DNA of 37,725 nucleotides from the NCBI GenBank assembly GCA_023434855.1, contig JAEYSJ010000367.1:1-37725 (forward strand), given 5' to 3'. Shown in pieces: positions 12,116 to 21,300 of this stretch. Source of the stretch: Bacillota bacterium. GTDB lineage: Bacteria > Bacillota_C > Negativicutes > JAEYSJ01. The stretch's first letter is position 1. The number at the start of each line of letters is the position of its first letter. The notes under the pieces are model-generated. The model was not told the origin of the DNA, made no database searches, and saw nothing but the letters and a program-made list of their open reading frames with translations. A program made the translations under genes and the position numbers.

Positions 12116-13435
12116 CTAACTCAACGCTTTTTGTTTCGTTTCATCTCCAAGAACAAGCATGTCTACAGCTACCACAACCAACACCCCGGTAAACATCAGA
12201 AATACCATGGGAACCTTTTCCGGGCCTGTAATCATTGTGCCTACGGCCATCGGTGCGAAAATGCCGCCAATCCGGCCAAAAGCCGCCGCCCAGCCCACGC
12301 CGGTCGACCTTGCTTCTGTAGGATATAATTCCGGTGAATAAGTATACAGAACTCCCCACGCCCCGAGGTTAAAAAAGGACATCAAGCAACCCCAAAGATA
12401 GATTTCAGAAGTTGATGCGGCATGGCCGAACAGATACGCCGCAACGGCGCAGCCAAGGACAAAGGAGGCCATAGTCGGTTTACGGCCAATTTTGTCCACC
12501 AGGGCCGCAGCAGTAAAATAACCCGGAATTTGCGCCACCGTCATCCATAGCACGAACTCAATGGACTGAACTATGTTATGACCTGCTTTTACCAAAAGAG
12601 TCGGCAGCCAGAGAAAGATTCCATAATATGAAAATACAATACCAAACCACAATATCCACAAACAAATGGTGCGTTTTATATACAGGGAATTAAACAGCTG
12701 AGTGACACCGAAAGCCGGGGTTATCAAACATGTTTCATGCTCGGCGCTTGAAGGCTTCGGTCCGGGTGTTACACCAAGTTCATTTTCAATCCGGCTTACC
12801 AGGGCATGAGCTTCATCTACCCTGCCTTTTTTCACTAAATATAAAACAGATTCAGGAACGGCTCTCCAGAGATAAAAGACGTATAACGCGGGGACGGCAC
12901 CAAGATAAAATGCCAGTTCCCAACCGTATTTCGGAATAATAAGATAAGAAACTATTGACGCAGTAAGCCAACCGAAAGCCCAGGAGCTTTCCAGCAATAC
13001 AATCATCCGTCCACGGTATTTGGCGGGAGAGTATTCGCTCATCAGGGTAATAGCAACAGGCAACTGACCGCCGAGACCGAAGCCAACGAGAAACCGGAAA
13101 AACAGCAGCGACTCGTAACTCCATGCCATGCCGCAGGCTCCCGTACCCAGACTATAAATAAGTAAAGTTGCGGCAAAAACCCGTTTCCTGCCAATATAAT
13201 CAGCAACCGTGCCTGCAAGCAGGGCACCGATAGACATACCCACCAAACCAATACTGCCAATATAGCCAACCTGCTCTCCAGTCAGCTTCCAAGCAGTCAT
13301 CAACTTAGGCAAAACAAATGAGATAATACCAGTATCCATAGAGTCAAAAGCCCAGCCTAAACACATGACAAATAACAGGCGCCAGTGAAACTTGCCTAAT
13401 GGTAGATTTCCTAAACGTTCGCAAATACCAGACAT
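12116..13435 (-). CDS. MFS transporter, NiaP (niacin permease)-like
   Basis: Twelve-helix major facilitator of 439 residues. The loop 2-3 motif GTVADYIGRKRVF and its repeat VDKIGRKPT in the second half are typical of the sugar-porter-like MFS branch. The segments GWAFDSMDTGIISFVLPKL, FGLGGQLPVAITLMSEY, FFNLGAWGVLYTYSPELYPT and AAFGRIGGIFAP closely resemble what I know of Bacillus NiaP (YceI), a nicotinate/nicotinamide importer, so niacin uptake is the leading guess; aromatic-acid permeases are the alternative. GAGGGGGC precedes the ATG. A terminator isolates it from comEB upstream, and the SIR2-like gene follows after 136 nt, so the two could share a transcript. Confidence 0.8.
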   Translation of the reverse strand: MSGICERLGNLPLGKFHWRLLFVMCLGWAFDSMDTGIISFVLPKLMTAWKLTGEQVGYIGSIGLVGMSIGALLAGTVADYIGRKRVFAATLLIYSLGTGACGMAWSYESLLFFRFLVGFGLGGQLPVAITLMSEYSPAKYRGRMIVLLESSWAFGWLTASIVSYLIIPKYGWELAFYLGAVPALYVFYLWRAVPESVLYLVKKGRVDEAHALVSRIENELGVTPGPKPSSAEHETCLITPAFGVTQLFNSLYIKRTICLWILWFGIVFSYYGIFLWLPTLLVKAGHNIVQSIEFVLWMTVAQIPGYFTAAALVDKIGRKPTMASFVLGCAVAAYLFGHAASTSEIYLWGCLMSFFNLGAWGVLYTYSPELYPTEARSTGVGWAAAFGRIGGIFAPMAVGTMITGPEKVPMVFLMFTGVLVVVAVDMLVLGDETKQKALS

Positions 13436-13521
13436 TTATAAGCCCCCTCAAATTGAATGATCAGTTAGTCAATAAAGAGTAATTCAATATTTGGCGAATT
13501 TTACCTTTATTTTATATTATT

Positions 13522-13546
13522 AAAAAATGCCCGGGAACGGGCATTT
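13522..13546 (-). terminator. Rho-independent terminator after comEB
   Basis: Perfect stem AAATGCCCG (13525-13533) / CGGGCATTT (13538-13546) around a GGAA/TTCC tetraloop, with six T residues following on the minus strand. It lies about 25 nt past the comEB stop. Confidence 0.9.
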
Positions 13547-13571
13547 AAGGACAGGCTATAGAGCTTTTAAG

Positions 13572-14048
13572 CTAACTAAGCAGTCTTTCTTGGTTCTTCT
13601 GTGGGCAGACTTCAACCATTTTTCCTGCACTGTCAAGATATACTACCCGCTCAATCATTGCATTCTTGATCATCCGGCGGCAGAGAAGGCACGGTTCGCC
13701 GTTGGCTATAGAACCGTCCGCATTGAAGCCGGCAATATAAATAGTAGATCCCTTCATTTTTACAGGATCGCCATTAATAATAGCGTTTTGCTCGGCATGG
13801 ACTCCTACGCACAGTTCATAACGCTCCCCCTTGGGAACATTCAGAGCTTCCCTTATACATACTCCTGTATCAACACAGTTGTCCTCCCCCCGGCAGGAAC
13901 CGTTATATCCTGTGCTGACGACTACTGAATCATGGGTAATTACAGCTCCATACCGCCTGCGTAAACAGGTCGACCTTTGGGAAACGACACGGGCAATCTC
14001 AATAAAATATTCATCCCAGCCTGGTCGTCTATGAGTGATACTATTCAT
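13572..14048 (-). CDS. comEB: Deoxycytidylate deaminase family protein (ComEB-like)
   Basis: Zinc deaminase that converts dCMP to dUMP, feeding thymidylate synthesis. The 158-residue product contains the zinc site H84-A-E86 (VHAEQNAI) with C120 and C123 (PCLLC), and the substrate loop TGYNGSCRGEDNC typical of dCMP deaminases rather than cytidine deaminases. GCAGGAGGGG lies just before the ATG. It lies between nagZ and a terminator. The name ComEB follows the Bacillus homologue; no competence role is implied. Confidence 0.93.
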   Translation of the reverse strand: MNSITHRRPGWDEYFIEIARVVSQRSTCLRRRYGAVITHDSVVVSTGYNGSCRGEDNCVDTGVCIREALNVPKGERYELCVGVHAEQNAIINGDPVKMKGSTIYIAGFNADGSIANGEPCLLCRRMIKNAMIERVVYLDSAGKMVEVCPQKNQERLLS

Positions 14049-14124
14049 TGCTCCCCTCCTGCAAATAAGTTTATAAAGCGGCCTGCAGACAGCTCATCAA
14101 GCATATATAAATCAGTGCCATGCT

Positions 14125-15987
14125 TCAATAATAATCATAACTCAGCCCGTGACCGATTTCATAAAGATTATCAGCACCATTAATCCCGGGAATAGCCACA
14201 GGAAGTTTACCTGCAGGATTTATTCTGCCAAAAACCGCTTCTATCCCGGCAGTAATATTACTGTTATTTGTACCGTAAACAGCAATATATGCTTTGGCTT
14301 CAGGCATATAGGCAAGGTCATAGGGATTTCCCAGGGCAATAACGGCCAGCGGTTTCTTCACCTTATCGGCATACTCTACCACACTAGCGGGAAAATCAGC
14401 CGACCAATGGCCGGGGGTTCGACCGGCCAAATCTCTGCTGTATGAACCGAGGATTATGTAGTCTGCCTTGGCGAGTGATGTCATCAGCTTACTGTTGACA
14501 TCATTTAGGTTATGCTTTCCCTCATAATTTAATTCTATCACTTCATCTGCCATTTTAGTATTTGCCGTCAGCAGGCGCAGCGGCTGCGCCATAGAATAAA
14601 GCATTTCCTTTCCCGGTGCCAACAGTACTATTTTTTTATCACCATCTAATTTAAATGGAAGTACAGCTCCTTCATTTTTAACAAGAGTTACGGCCTTTTC
14701 GGCCACAGCTTGCTCGGTTGCTTTATGTTCAGCACTGCCTACCGTGACATTTGCCTGTTGCACTCTATTTGCGACCGAATCCTTTGTACCTAATGCAAGC
14801 CGGCCTGCTTCAATTCTTGCAATGCCGTATTTTAGTTTTAATGTCAACAGCCGTTTTACCGATATGTCAATCCTTTCTTGGGAAATACGGCCATTTTTCA
14901 CCGCTTCCACCAATGCTGCATAAGCTTTGTCTAAATCGGCAGGCATAAGTACAATATCAGCACCGGCCTGAACACATCTAATTACTGCATCCTCCGGATC
15001 AAAATTGGCGACAATGGCCCCCATATTCAACGCATCGGTAATTATTACACCATTAAAGCCCATTTCTCCTCTTAACAATTCTGTCAAAACTGTGTAAGAC
15101 ATGGTAGCAGGAAGAATAACCGGAGTCCCGTCCCGGCGAGAAATCAGTTTTGAGCTATCAAAGGCCGGAAAAGCGACATGAGTAGTCATAACCATGTCTG
15201 CCCCTGCCTTGATAGCCATCTGGAAAGGTATTAATTCCATTGTCTTTAGCCGTGCTTGACTATGAGGCACAACAGGCAGGCCTAAGTGAGAATCTATGAT
15301 GGTATCACCATGACCGGGAAAATGTTTGACAGCAGCAATAATACCGGCATCATGAAGGCCCCGGATATAGGCAGCCCCATGTTCCCCCACCATTTGTGCA
15401 TCTGCGCCAAAAGAACGCACACCAATCACCGGATTGCTGGGATTTACATTAACATCTAATACCGGAGCTAAATTGATATTTATACCTAAAACCTGCAGTT
15501 CCTCACCGATATCCCGGCCAACCTGATATGTTTCTTGCAAAGAATGGGTGGCACCTAGCGCCATGTTGCCCGGGAAAGCGGTGCCGGTCTGCAGTCGCGC
15601 TACCCGGCCACCTTCCTGATCAATAGCAATAAAAAGCGGTATGTTGCCTGAAACTGCTTGCAGTTGGTCTACTAGTTTTACTGTCTGGACGGTATTAACT
15701 ACATTTTCTTTGAATAAAACCACGCCACCCAAATGATACTTGTCAATAATTCGCGCAATCCGAGCATTTATTTCTGTAACATCACGTCCCTGCCATTGCC
15801 TGAAAGCAGGCATCAGCAATTGTCCCACTTTTTCCTCCGGAGTCATGGCGGTAATGATATTATCAATTACTTGCCCGCTCTCTGCAGGCAAGACACTGCC
15901 ATTGGCCAATACTCCCTCAATGCCGGTTGTTGCTAGAATCAGCAGGGCAATAATAAAACGGACTGCCAATAATTTACCTGCCCGCAC
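14125..15987 (-). CDS. nagZ: Beta-N-acetylhexosaminidase, glycoside hydrolase family 3 (NagZ)
   Basis: Removes terminal beta-GlcNAc from muropeptides in cell-wall recycling. An N-terminal signal-like segment (hydrophobic residues 8-28) suggests export or lipid-independent anchoring, as for the Bacillus enzyme, rather than the cytoplasmic NagZ of enterics. The TIM barrel carries KHFPGHGDT at 221-229, the His/Asp acid-base loop DSHLGLP (D232, H234), and the nucleophile loop IITDALNMGA (D318). The product is 620 residues because a second alpha/beta domain follows the barrel, as in two-domain GH3 enzymes. GTG at 15987 is preceded by AGGAGA at 7 nt. The gene is 76 nt upstream of comEB. Confidence 0.93.
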   Translation of the reverse strand: MRAGKLLAVRFIIALLILATTGIEGVLANGSVLPAESGQVIDNIITAMTPEEKVGQLLMPAFRQWQGRDVTEINARIARIIDKYHLGGVVLFKENVVNTVQTVKLVDQLQAVSGNIPLFIAIDQEGGRVARLQTGTAFPGNMALGATHSLQETYQVGRDIGEELQVLGININLAPVLDVNVNPSNPVIGVRSFGADAQMVGEHGAAYIRGLHDAGIIAAVKHFPGHGDTIIDSHLGLPVVPHSQARLKTMELIPFQMAIKAGADMVMTTHVAFPAFDSSKLISRRDGTPVILPATMSYTVLTELLRGEMGFNGVIITDALNMGAIVANFDPEDAVIRCVQAGADIVLMPADLDKAYAALVEAVKNGRISQERIDISVKRLLTLKLKYGIARIEAGRLALGTKDSVANRVQQANVTVGSAEHKATEQAVAEKAVTLVKNEGAVLPFKLDGDKKIVLLAPGKEMLYSMAQPLRLLTANTKMADEVIELNYEGKHNLNDVNSKLMTSLAKADYIILGSYSRDLAGRTPGHWSADFPASVVEYADKVKKPLAVIALGNPYDLAYMPEAKAYIAVYGTNNSNITAGIEAVFGRINPAGKLPVAIPGINGADNLYEIGHGLSYDYY

Positions 15988-16078
15988 CTGCCACTCTCCT
16001 CATTTGTATTATTTCTTTGATTATATCATACCACAGTATGTTCCTGAATAATAAAAAACCGCTAATGGATCTTGGGGA

Positions 16079-16120
16079 ACGGCTAACCACAGAGGATACA
16101 GAGGACGCAGAGGGATTTAT
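16079..16120. repeat. ACAGAGGA-type repeat, copy B (half element)
   Basis: Only the left half (AACGGCTAACCACAGAGGAT and two further units) is present; it stops where the upp terminator begins. It is a truncated member of the family described at 7551. Confidence 0.8.
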
Positions 16121-16127
16121 TATAATT

Positions 16128-16181
16128 AAACAAAAGAAGTGACTTACTCAAAATACATCGAGCAGTCACTTCTTTTTGTTT
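16128..16181 (-). terminator. Terminator of upp
   Basis: Thirteen-bp stem AAAAGAAGTGACT (16132-16144) / AGTCACTTCTTTT (16164-16176) with a 19-nt loop, immediately after the upp stop codon. The T tract on the minus strand is modest (TTTTGTTTAATT). Confidence 0.75.
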
Positions 16182-16185
16182 AAAG

Positions 16186-16812
16186 TTATTTTGTTCCAAA
16201 AATCCGGTCTCCGGCATCGCCCAGTCCTGGCACGATGTAACCATGTTCATTCAGGTGGCTGTCAACAGAAGCCGTGTACACCTCTATTTCAGGATGATGC
16301 TTGTTAACATATTTAACGCCTTCCGGCGCAGCTACCAGGCACATCAGTTTGATGTGTTTAGCACCCCTGCGTTTTAACATATCAATTGCTGCCACTGATG
16401 AGCCACCGGTAGCCAGCATGGGATCGATTACAACAAAATCCCGTTCGGCAACGTCGGTGGGCAATTTGCAGTAATATTCGACCGGTTTTAGGGTCTCAGG
16501 ATCCCGGTATAAGCCTACATGGCCAACCTTAGCGGCAGGAATCAGACGCAGTACACCGTTGACCATCCCCAGGCCGGCCCGCAGAATAGGCACAACTCCC
16601 AGTTTCTTGCCTGCCAAGGATCTACATTTGCATTTGTCAACAGGTGTTTGTATTTCTATATCCTGCAATGGCAAATCACGGGTTATCTCATAAGCCATAA
16701 GCATAGAAATCTCTTCTAAAAGTTCACGAAATTCTTTTGGGCCTGTTTCTACATTCCGGATAAGGGACAGTTTATGTTGTATCAACGGGTGATCAATTAT
16801 TTTTACTTGCAT
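16186..16812 (-). CDS. upp: Uracil phosphoribosyltransferase
   Basis: Pyrimidine salvage enzyme that makes UMP from uracil and PRPP. At 208 residues it has the normal length. The PRPP loop [13 protein letters not shown] (core D130-S138), [12 protein letters not shown] at 75-86 and the uracil-binding C-terminus [17 protein letters not shown] are all intact. It lies downstream of glyA, separated by a palindromic repeat, as part of the conserved ywlE-rpiB-ywlG-glyA-upp block. Confidence 0.98.
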   Translation of the reverse strand: MQVKIIDHPLIQHKLSLIRNVETGPKEFRELLEEISMLMAYEITRDLPLQDIEIQTPVDKCKCRSLAGKKLGVVPILRAGLGMVNGVLRLIPAAKVGHVGLYRDPETLKPVEYYCKLPTDVAERDFVVIDPMLATGGSSVAAIDMLKRRGAKHIKLMCLVAAPEGVKYVNKHHPEIEVYTASVDSHLNEHGYIVPGLGDAGDRIFGTK

Positions 16813-16857
16813 GCATGTTATCCACCTTTCGAAATACGCTTTGTACCTTGTGAATAC

Positions 16858-16975
16858 GGCTAACCACAGAGGGCACAGAGGACACAGAGGGATTTATTAA
16901 TAACCTTTACTCCCAGCGCGATATATATCGCGCCGTTTCCACTCTGTATACCCCGTGTACTCTGTGGTTCAAAAA
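16858..16975. repeat. ACAGAGGA-type palindromic repeat, copy C (short form)
   Basis: 118-bp complete copy between glyA and upp. The outer arms are CCACAGAGGGCACAGAGGAC and CACTCTGTATACCCCGTGTACTCTGTGG-type sequence, and an inner GCGCGATAT/ATATCGCGC dyad sits in the middle. The right arm has drifted from the consensus. Confidence 0.85.
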
Positions 16976-17029
16976 TTTCGTGGTAAAAATTAACGTACGG
17001 TTTACAAGCTTATGAATTCAATTTTAAGC

Positions 17030-18265
17030 TTATGCGTACAACGGATACTTCTGACATAGCTCACCCACCAGACTGACGGCGCGGGCTTTAGTATCACCGT
17101 CATCAGGTTTGGCAAGCACCGAAGCGATAATATCACCAATGACCTCCATATCTGCTTCTTTCATGCCGCGGGAAGTAACCGCCGGTGTACCAATACGAAT
17201 GCCACTGGTAACCAAAGGACTGGCAGTATCAAAAGGAATGGCGTTTTTATTAACAGTAACGCCTACCTCATCCAGCAGTTTTTCAGCTTGTTTCCCGGTG
17301 AGGTTTTGCCCCCGCACATCAACTAACATTAGGTGATTGTCCGTACCGCCGGAAACAATGGTAAATCCGGAATCAGCCAGTTTACCGGCCAATGTAGCGG
17401 CATTCTTAATAACCTGACGCTGGTACAGACGAAATTCTTCGCTCAATGCTTCTTTAAAAGCCACCGCTTTGGCGGCGATAACATGCATCAACGGACCGCC
17501 CTGAATGCCGGGAAATACCGCTTTATCTATAGCCGAGGCATACTGCGCTTTGCACATAATAACACCGCCCCGCGGCCCACGCAGCGTTTTATGAGTAGTG
17601 GTAGTAACAAAATCAGCATGGGGGATCGGGCTGGGGTGCAGTCCCGCAGCAACCAAACCGGCAATATGAGCCATGTCCACCATGAACAATGTTCCGGCTT
17701 CACGGGCAATTTCTCCTAAGCGGGCAAAATCAATAATGCGTGGATACGCGCTGGCGCCGGCCACCAGTATTTTCGGCCGGTGTTTTAACGCTAATTCCCT
17801 TACTTCATCGTAATCAATGCGATAAGTATCAGGTTTTACACCATATGGCACGATCTTAAAATAACAGCCGGAAATGTTAACAGGACTACCATGAGTCAAA
17901 TGCCCGCCATGGGCCAAATTCATACCCAGAATCGTATCGCCGGGCTTTAAAGCCGCAAAATATACTGCAGTATTGGCCTGGGCGCCCGAATGGGGCTGGA
18001 CATTGACGTGATCAGCACTGAATAGCATTTTTATCCTGTCAATTGCCAACCGCTCCACTTCATCCACATACTCGCAGCCCCCATAATAGCGGTGCCCGGG
18101 ATAGCCTTCAGCATATTTGTTCGTCAGCACCGAACCCTGCGCTTCCATTACCGCTTTGCTGACAAAGTTTTCAGATGCAATCAGCTCCAGTTTATTTTGT
18201 TGACGCTGACGTTCTAAATCAATATATTTGGCAATATCGGGATCAATTCCGTTAAGTATAGTCAT
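17030..18265 (-). CDS. glyA: Serine hydroxymethyltransferase
   Basis: PLP enzyme interconverting serine and glycine with tetrahydrofolate, a main source of one-carbon units. It has 411 residues. Clear signatures are LIASENFVS at 28-36, [14 protein letters not shown] at 51-64 and the PLP lysine K226 in [21 protein letters not shown] precedes the ATG. ywlG lies 41 nt upstream on the same strand. Confidence 0.98.
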   Translation of the reverse strand: MTILNGIDPDIAKYIDLERQRQQNKLELIASENFVSKAVMEAQGSVLTNKYAEGYPGHRYYGGCEYVDEVERLAIDRIKMLFSADHVNVQPHSGAQANTAVYFAALKPGDTILGMNLAHGGHLTHGSPVNISGCYFKIVPYGVKPDTYRIDYDEVRELALKHRPKILVAGASAYPRIIDFARLGEIAREAGTLFMVDMAHIAGLVAAGLHPSPIPHADFVTTTTHKTLRGPRGGVIMCKAQYASAIDKAVFPGIQGGPLMHVIAAKAVAFKEALSEEFRLYQRQVIKNAATLAGKLADSGFTIVSGGTDNHLMLVDVRGQNLTGKQAEKLLDEVGVTVNKNAIPFDTASPLVTSGIRIGTPAVTSRGMKEADMEVIGDIIASVLAKPDDGDTKARAVSLVGELCQKYPLYA

Positions 18266-18306
18266 TTCTACTTGCTCCTTCCTCGGTTCTCTGGATATTT
18301 GTCATA

Positions 18307-18861
18307 TTAATCGTATACCGCCCGTGCGCCGCCAATTAGTTTTGGCCGGGTGCGGGCAGCGGAAACGAAAGCCTGACCTACATATTTTTGTTCTAAACGC
18401 ACCGGTACAGCTACCCGTTTTAAGTGCATGCCAATCAATGTATTGCCGATATCAATTCCGGCATGTGCAGCAATAGTTTCAACAACGACGGCATCGGCAA
18501 AGTCTTTCATCGCCTGTGCAGCCAACGATCCTCCCGCCTTGGCGACAGGCCTGACACAAACCTCTTCCAGATTGTATTTTTCCATGACAGGTCTTTCTAT
18601 CACTAAGGCCCTGTTCAAGTGCTCACAACACTGGATTGCTAAATAAACATGATAATTATTGGCCGCAGCCAATAAACCGATCAAAATAGCTTTGGCCACA
18701 TCGGCCGAACCTGCCGAGCCAATTTTTTCGCCAAGTACTTCGCTGGTGCTGCAACCAACAACTAATATCTGTCCTTGCTTAAGACAGGCAATTTTTAGCA
18801 AATCTTCCGCCACCCCGGCTGCCTGACGGGTTACAAGTGCTAAATCAGCTTCCGCAGTCAA
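18307..18861 (-). CDS. YwlG/TIGR01440 family protein
   Basis: A 184-residue protein of the YwlG (DUF436) family. The function of the family is unproven. The conserved features read here include GCSTSEVLGEKIGS near residues 36-49 and the region ending RPKLIGGARAVYD. The TTG start at 18861 is preceded by AGAGGTGAG. It sits between rpiB and glyA exactly as in Bacillus (ywlF-ywlG-glyA), which supports the assignment more than any motif does. Confidence 0.9.
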   Translation of the reverse strand: MTAEADLALVTRQAAGVAEDLLKIACLKQGQILVVGCSTSEVLGEKIGSAGSADVAKAILIGLLAAANNYHVYLAIQCCEHLNRALVIERPVMEKYNLEEVCVRPVAKAGGSLAAQAMKDFADAVVVETIAAHAGIDIGNTLIGMHLKRVAVPVRLEQKYVGQAFVSAARTRPKLIGGARAVYD

Positions 18862-19154
18862 GTTCGCTCACCTCTAAACGTCATACTCTATTCACCTCAA
18901 GAGGGGAACTGCTGAAAAATCGCCATCTGCGGCGCCGTACAAGCTAATTACCGCAATAACTAGGAGTCCAGAACGTGCTCCTGCGGTCCTCGCTCCAACG
19001 TACAACCCAGTTCCTCGTCGCGCCCGGTCTGATTAATATCTACCTTGTGGTATATAAACCGTCGGTCGCAATAAATTAGAACTATAAAACGGAAGCACCT
19101 GACGATTTTTGAGCAGTTCGTGGCAATAGCAAGATAAGAATAGTAAAGGATAAT
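18862..19154. repeat. Gene-free spacer with a degenerate GC-rich repeat-like segment
   Basis: About 293 nt without a gene between rpiB and ywlG. Positions ~18901-19030 contain GAACTGCTGAAAAATCGCCA followed by TCTGCGGCG and a later CCAGTTCCTCGTCGCGCC, i.e. inverted GAACTG/CAGTTC ends around a GC-rich core. It resembles dispersed intergenic repeats seen in other anaerobes, but no second copy lies in this window. Confidence 0.35.
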
Positions 19155-19601
19155 TTAGCAACCCGCTTCCTCCATTTCGGTGATTTTTGCTACCCGGCCG
19201 GCATGACGGCCGCCGGCAAATTCGGTTGCCAGCCACTTTTCTACAATCATGAGCGCCGGTCCTGTACCGATAACCCGCTCACCTAGGGTCAATACATTGG
19301 CATCATTGTGTTCCCGTGCCATCTTCGCCGAAAAAATATCATGGCAAAGAGCCGCCCTGATGCCTTTAATTTTGTTAGCAGCAATACACACGCCAATGCC
19401 GGTGCCGCAGACAATAATGCCCCGGCTACATTCTCCGGACGCTACCGCCTGGCCTACACTCCGGGAAATGTCGGGGTAATCAACAGACTCTGTAGAATAT
19501 GTACCGACATCACGAAAAGCAATTCCTTTTGCAGCTAACATTTTCATAATTTCTTCTTTTAAACGAAAACCACCATGATCACTACCAATTGCTACAAGCA
19601 T
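19155..19601 (-). CDS. rpiB: Ribose-5-phosphate isomerase B
   Basis: Interconverts ribose-5-phosphate and ribulose-5-phosphate in the pentose phosphate pathway. It has 148 residues, with IGSDHGGFRLKEEI at the N-terminus and the active-site segment GIIVCGTGIGVCIAANK, whose Cys is the RpiB catalytic base; DANVLTLGERVIG follows. AGGAGG precedes the ATG. In Bacillus the equivalent gene is ywlF, in the same place next to the arginine phosphatase. Confidence 0.97.
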   Translation of the reverse strand: MLVAIGSDHGGFRLKEEIMKMLAAKGIAFRDVGTYSTESVDYPDISRSVGQAVASGECSRGIIVCGTGIGVCIAANKIKGIRAALCHDIFSAKMAREHNDANVLTLGERVIGTGPALMIVEKWLATEFAGGRHAGRVAKITEMEEAGC

Positions 19602-19639
19602 AGTTTACCTCCTGTCACTTCTTACCTGTTTTTCTCCAT

Positions 19640-20110
19640 TTAAAAATTTTTTCCTGCTAAAGTGACAATTTTTTCCCAAATTTTAGCTAACATTTTTTCA
19701 ATTTGTTCAGCACAGGCCTGATAATCCTGATTGCTGCCGCCGAAGGGATCAGCCACGTCGCAGTCAGCTCCAGCATATTCTTTTAAAGAATACACCTTGC
19801 CGGCAGCCGCCGGCGCAATTTTAAGCACCGTCTGTTTGTGCCCAGCTGTCATAGTCAGCACTAAGTCGGCCGCTTCAGTGTATTCGGGTACAAGCTGGCG
19901 GGAAATATGGTTAGTCAAATTAAGGCCCCAGCTGCGCATAATAGCAAGTGCTCCTGCAGATGCAGGAAATTTGCCGCCTGTCGCAATACCAGCGGATGAA
20001 ACCATAATCTTTTCATTCAATCCTGCCTGTTCTATTTTCCGGCGCAGCAAAACTTCTGCCATAGGGCTGCGGCAGGTATTGCCTGTGCAAATAATCAAGA
20101 TACGCAACAT
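19640..20110 (-). CDS. ywlE: Low-molecular-weight protein phosphatase, probable arginine phosphatase (YwlE-like)
   Basis: A 156-residue member of the low-molecular-weight phosphatase fold. The P-loop is C8-TGNTCRSP, and T12 corresponds to the threonine that makes Bacillus YwlE specific for phospho-arginine; the general acid lies in ADPFGGS (D121). It would reverse McsB-type protein arginine phosphorylation, which marks proteins for ClpCP. It is the first gene of the minus-strand block ywlE-rpiB-ywlG-glyA. AAGGAAG precedes the ATG. A tyrosine phosphatase activity is the alternative, but the Thr and the gene context favour arginine. Confidence 0.9.
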   Translation of the reverse strand: MLRILIICTGNTCRSPMAEVLLRRKIEQAGLNEKIMVSSAGIATGGKFPASAGALAIMRSWGLNLTNHISRQLVPEYTEAADLVLTMTAGHKQTVLKIAPAAAGKVYSLKEYAGADCDVADPFGGSNQDYQACAEQIEKMLAKIWEKIVTLAGKNF

Positions 20111-20342
20111 ATAGCTTCCTTCAACCCCTCACTACTAATAAATAGTATGTCCGCTACTATATTAATTTTACCATTATCTGCGATATTATAAAACCGCGAG
20201 TTTCCTAAAATATTTATTGTGTCACAGTAACCGTTGTTTGCATATATTAAAATTGGCCGTACATTTTCCATAATACCTTCGTTTAGTTTTTATGCAATAA
20301 AAACTATTAATTATATAGACTATTTGTTGGAGGTAATTAAAT
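20111..20342. other. Divergent intergenic region between ywlE and the DNRLRE gene
   Basis: AT-rich 232 nt that must hold promoters in both directions. A TATAAT occurs on the minus strand near 20190 and a CATATATTA (a loose match to the sporulation sigma-K/E -10) on the plus strand near 20240, but neither has a convincing -35. GGAGG lies 9 nt before the plus-strand ATG. Nothing else is recognised. Confidence 0.4.
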
Positions 20343-21236
20343 ATGAATCAAAAAATTATAAAACCCCCGAAACTAGATGCTCTCATTTGTAATGAGGATA
20401 ATAATACGCACTACTTATGCCCCCAGAATACAACTATATTGCAGACAGGCACAAATTTCAAAACCCAATACCGGACACTACTGCAATTTGATCTGTCCAC
20501 ACTGCCTTTTTTTTCAACGATCACTCGTGGTACATTAAATGTTTTTTTTGTGGGGGAAGATCCCGAAACCACCGGTACCCTCGGTGTTTTTCAAGTTTTA
20601 TCTGAGTGGGATCCAAAAACCGTCACTTGGAGCAAACAGCCTTTAGTCAGCGCCTCGCCTGAAGATACCATTGCCATTCCTAACCAGGCAGGTACCTTAG
20701 TGACTTTTAATATCACCACACTTCTGCAAAACTGGAATACGAACAGGGCGGCCAATTTAGGCGTTATGTTGAAATTTATTGATGAATCATGCTGCAGTCT
20801 ATTTGCTATAGCCGGCAAACAGCACCATGATTCCAGGTTTTGGCCGTACCTTGAATTAACCTTCGCAAACCAGTTAAGCCATAGCATACCGATAGATAGT
20901 GGAAAACTTCGCGCTACTCCCCTGGACCAACCACCAGTATCGGTAACTACCGCGCCTGCCGTACAATTTACCTCGGCTTTTAATGTGCTGGTTTATGATT
21001 ATTCTTATCTTGTCGTTAACACTGGTGCAAATCCCGCTCTGGTTTTTTTGCAAGTGGGCCCTGACGGTGTAAACTTCTGGGAAAACCAAACAGCAATTAC
21101 TACCGTTAATCCAGGCACTGTAGTCAGCCTTGTTCCCGATGTCATAGCAAAATTCGCCCGCGTCGGTTACCAGTCCCAGCCCGCCTCCCCCAATACGACC
21201 CTGCAAATCTATCTGCAAGGACGGACATATAACTGA
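20343..21236 (+). CDS. DNRLRE-domain surface-type protein with C-terminal DUF6385-like module
   Basis: A 297-residue protein with no signal peptide or transmembrane segment. The N-terminal ~180 residues match the DNRLRE beta-sandwich layout: RTLLQFDLSTLP, GTLNVFFVG, VLSEWDPKTVTWSKQP, FNITTLLQNWNTNRAANLG and a closing YLELTF strand. This fold is usual in secreted or surface proteins. The C-terminal ~95 residues (VGPDGVNFWENQTAIT... to ...TTLQIYLQGRTYN) align with the C-terminus of the repeat protein at 31481-32704 (DSPNGVDWIDDIPATT... to ...TTINTIWLNAQG). I associate this module with DUF6385 proteins of Sporomusaceae. The lack of a signal peptide would fit a protein released into a mother cell or spore coat, but that is inference. 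It stands alone on the plus strand, next to the glycosyltransferase array. Confidence 0.8.
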   Translation: MNQKIIKPPKLDALICNEDNNTHYLCPQNTTILQTGTNFKTQYRTLLQFDLSTLPFFSTITRGTLNVFFVGEDPETTGTLGVFQVLSEWDPKTVTWSKQPLVSASPEDTIAIPNQAGTLVTFNITTLLQNWNTNRAANLGVMLKFIDESCCSLFAIAGKQHHDSRFWPYLELTFANQLSHSIPIDSGKLRATPLDQPPVSVTTAPAVQFTSAFNVLVYDYSYLVVNTGANPALVFLQVGPDGVNFWENQTAITTVNPGTVVSLVPDVIAKFARVGYQSQPASPNTTLQIYLQGRTYN

Positions 21237-21300
21237 TGAAACACTATAAAAAAGTATAGATGCTTAAGCCGTAGATTGTACGTACTAGTTTTGTTTTTTA

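Noticed and set aside
13572..14048. comEB as part of a deaminase-type phage defence unit with the SIR2-like gene
   Set aside because: The protein looks like an ordinary dCMP deaminase and is separated from the next genes by a strong terminator.
17003..17035. AAGCTTA/TAAGCTT inverted repeat at the end of glyA as terminator
   Set aside because: It overlaps the stop codon, has a weak AT stem and no T tract.
20238..20250. CATATATTA as a sporulation sigma-K/E -10 upstream of the DNRLRE gene
   Set aside because: The -10 fits loosely but no matching -35 lies at the correct spacing, and AT-rich sequence gives such matches by chance.
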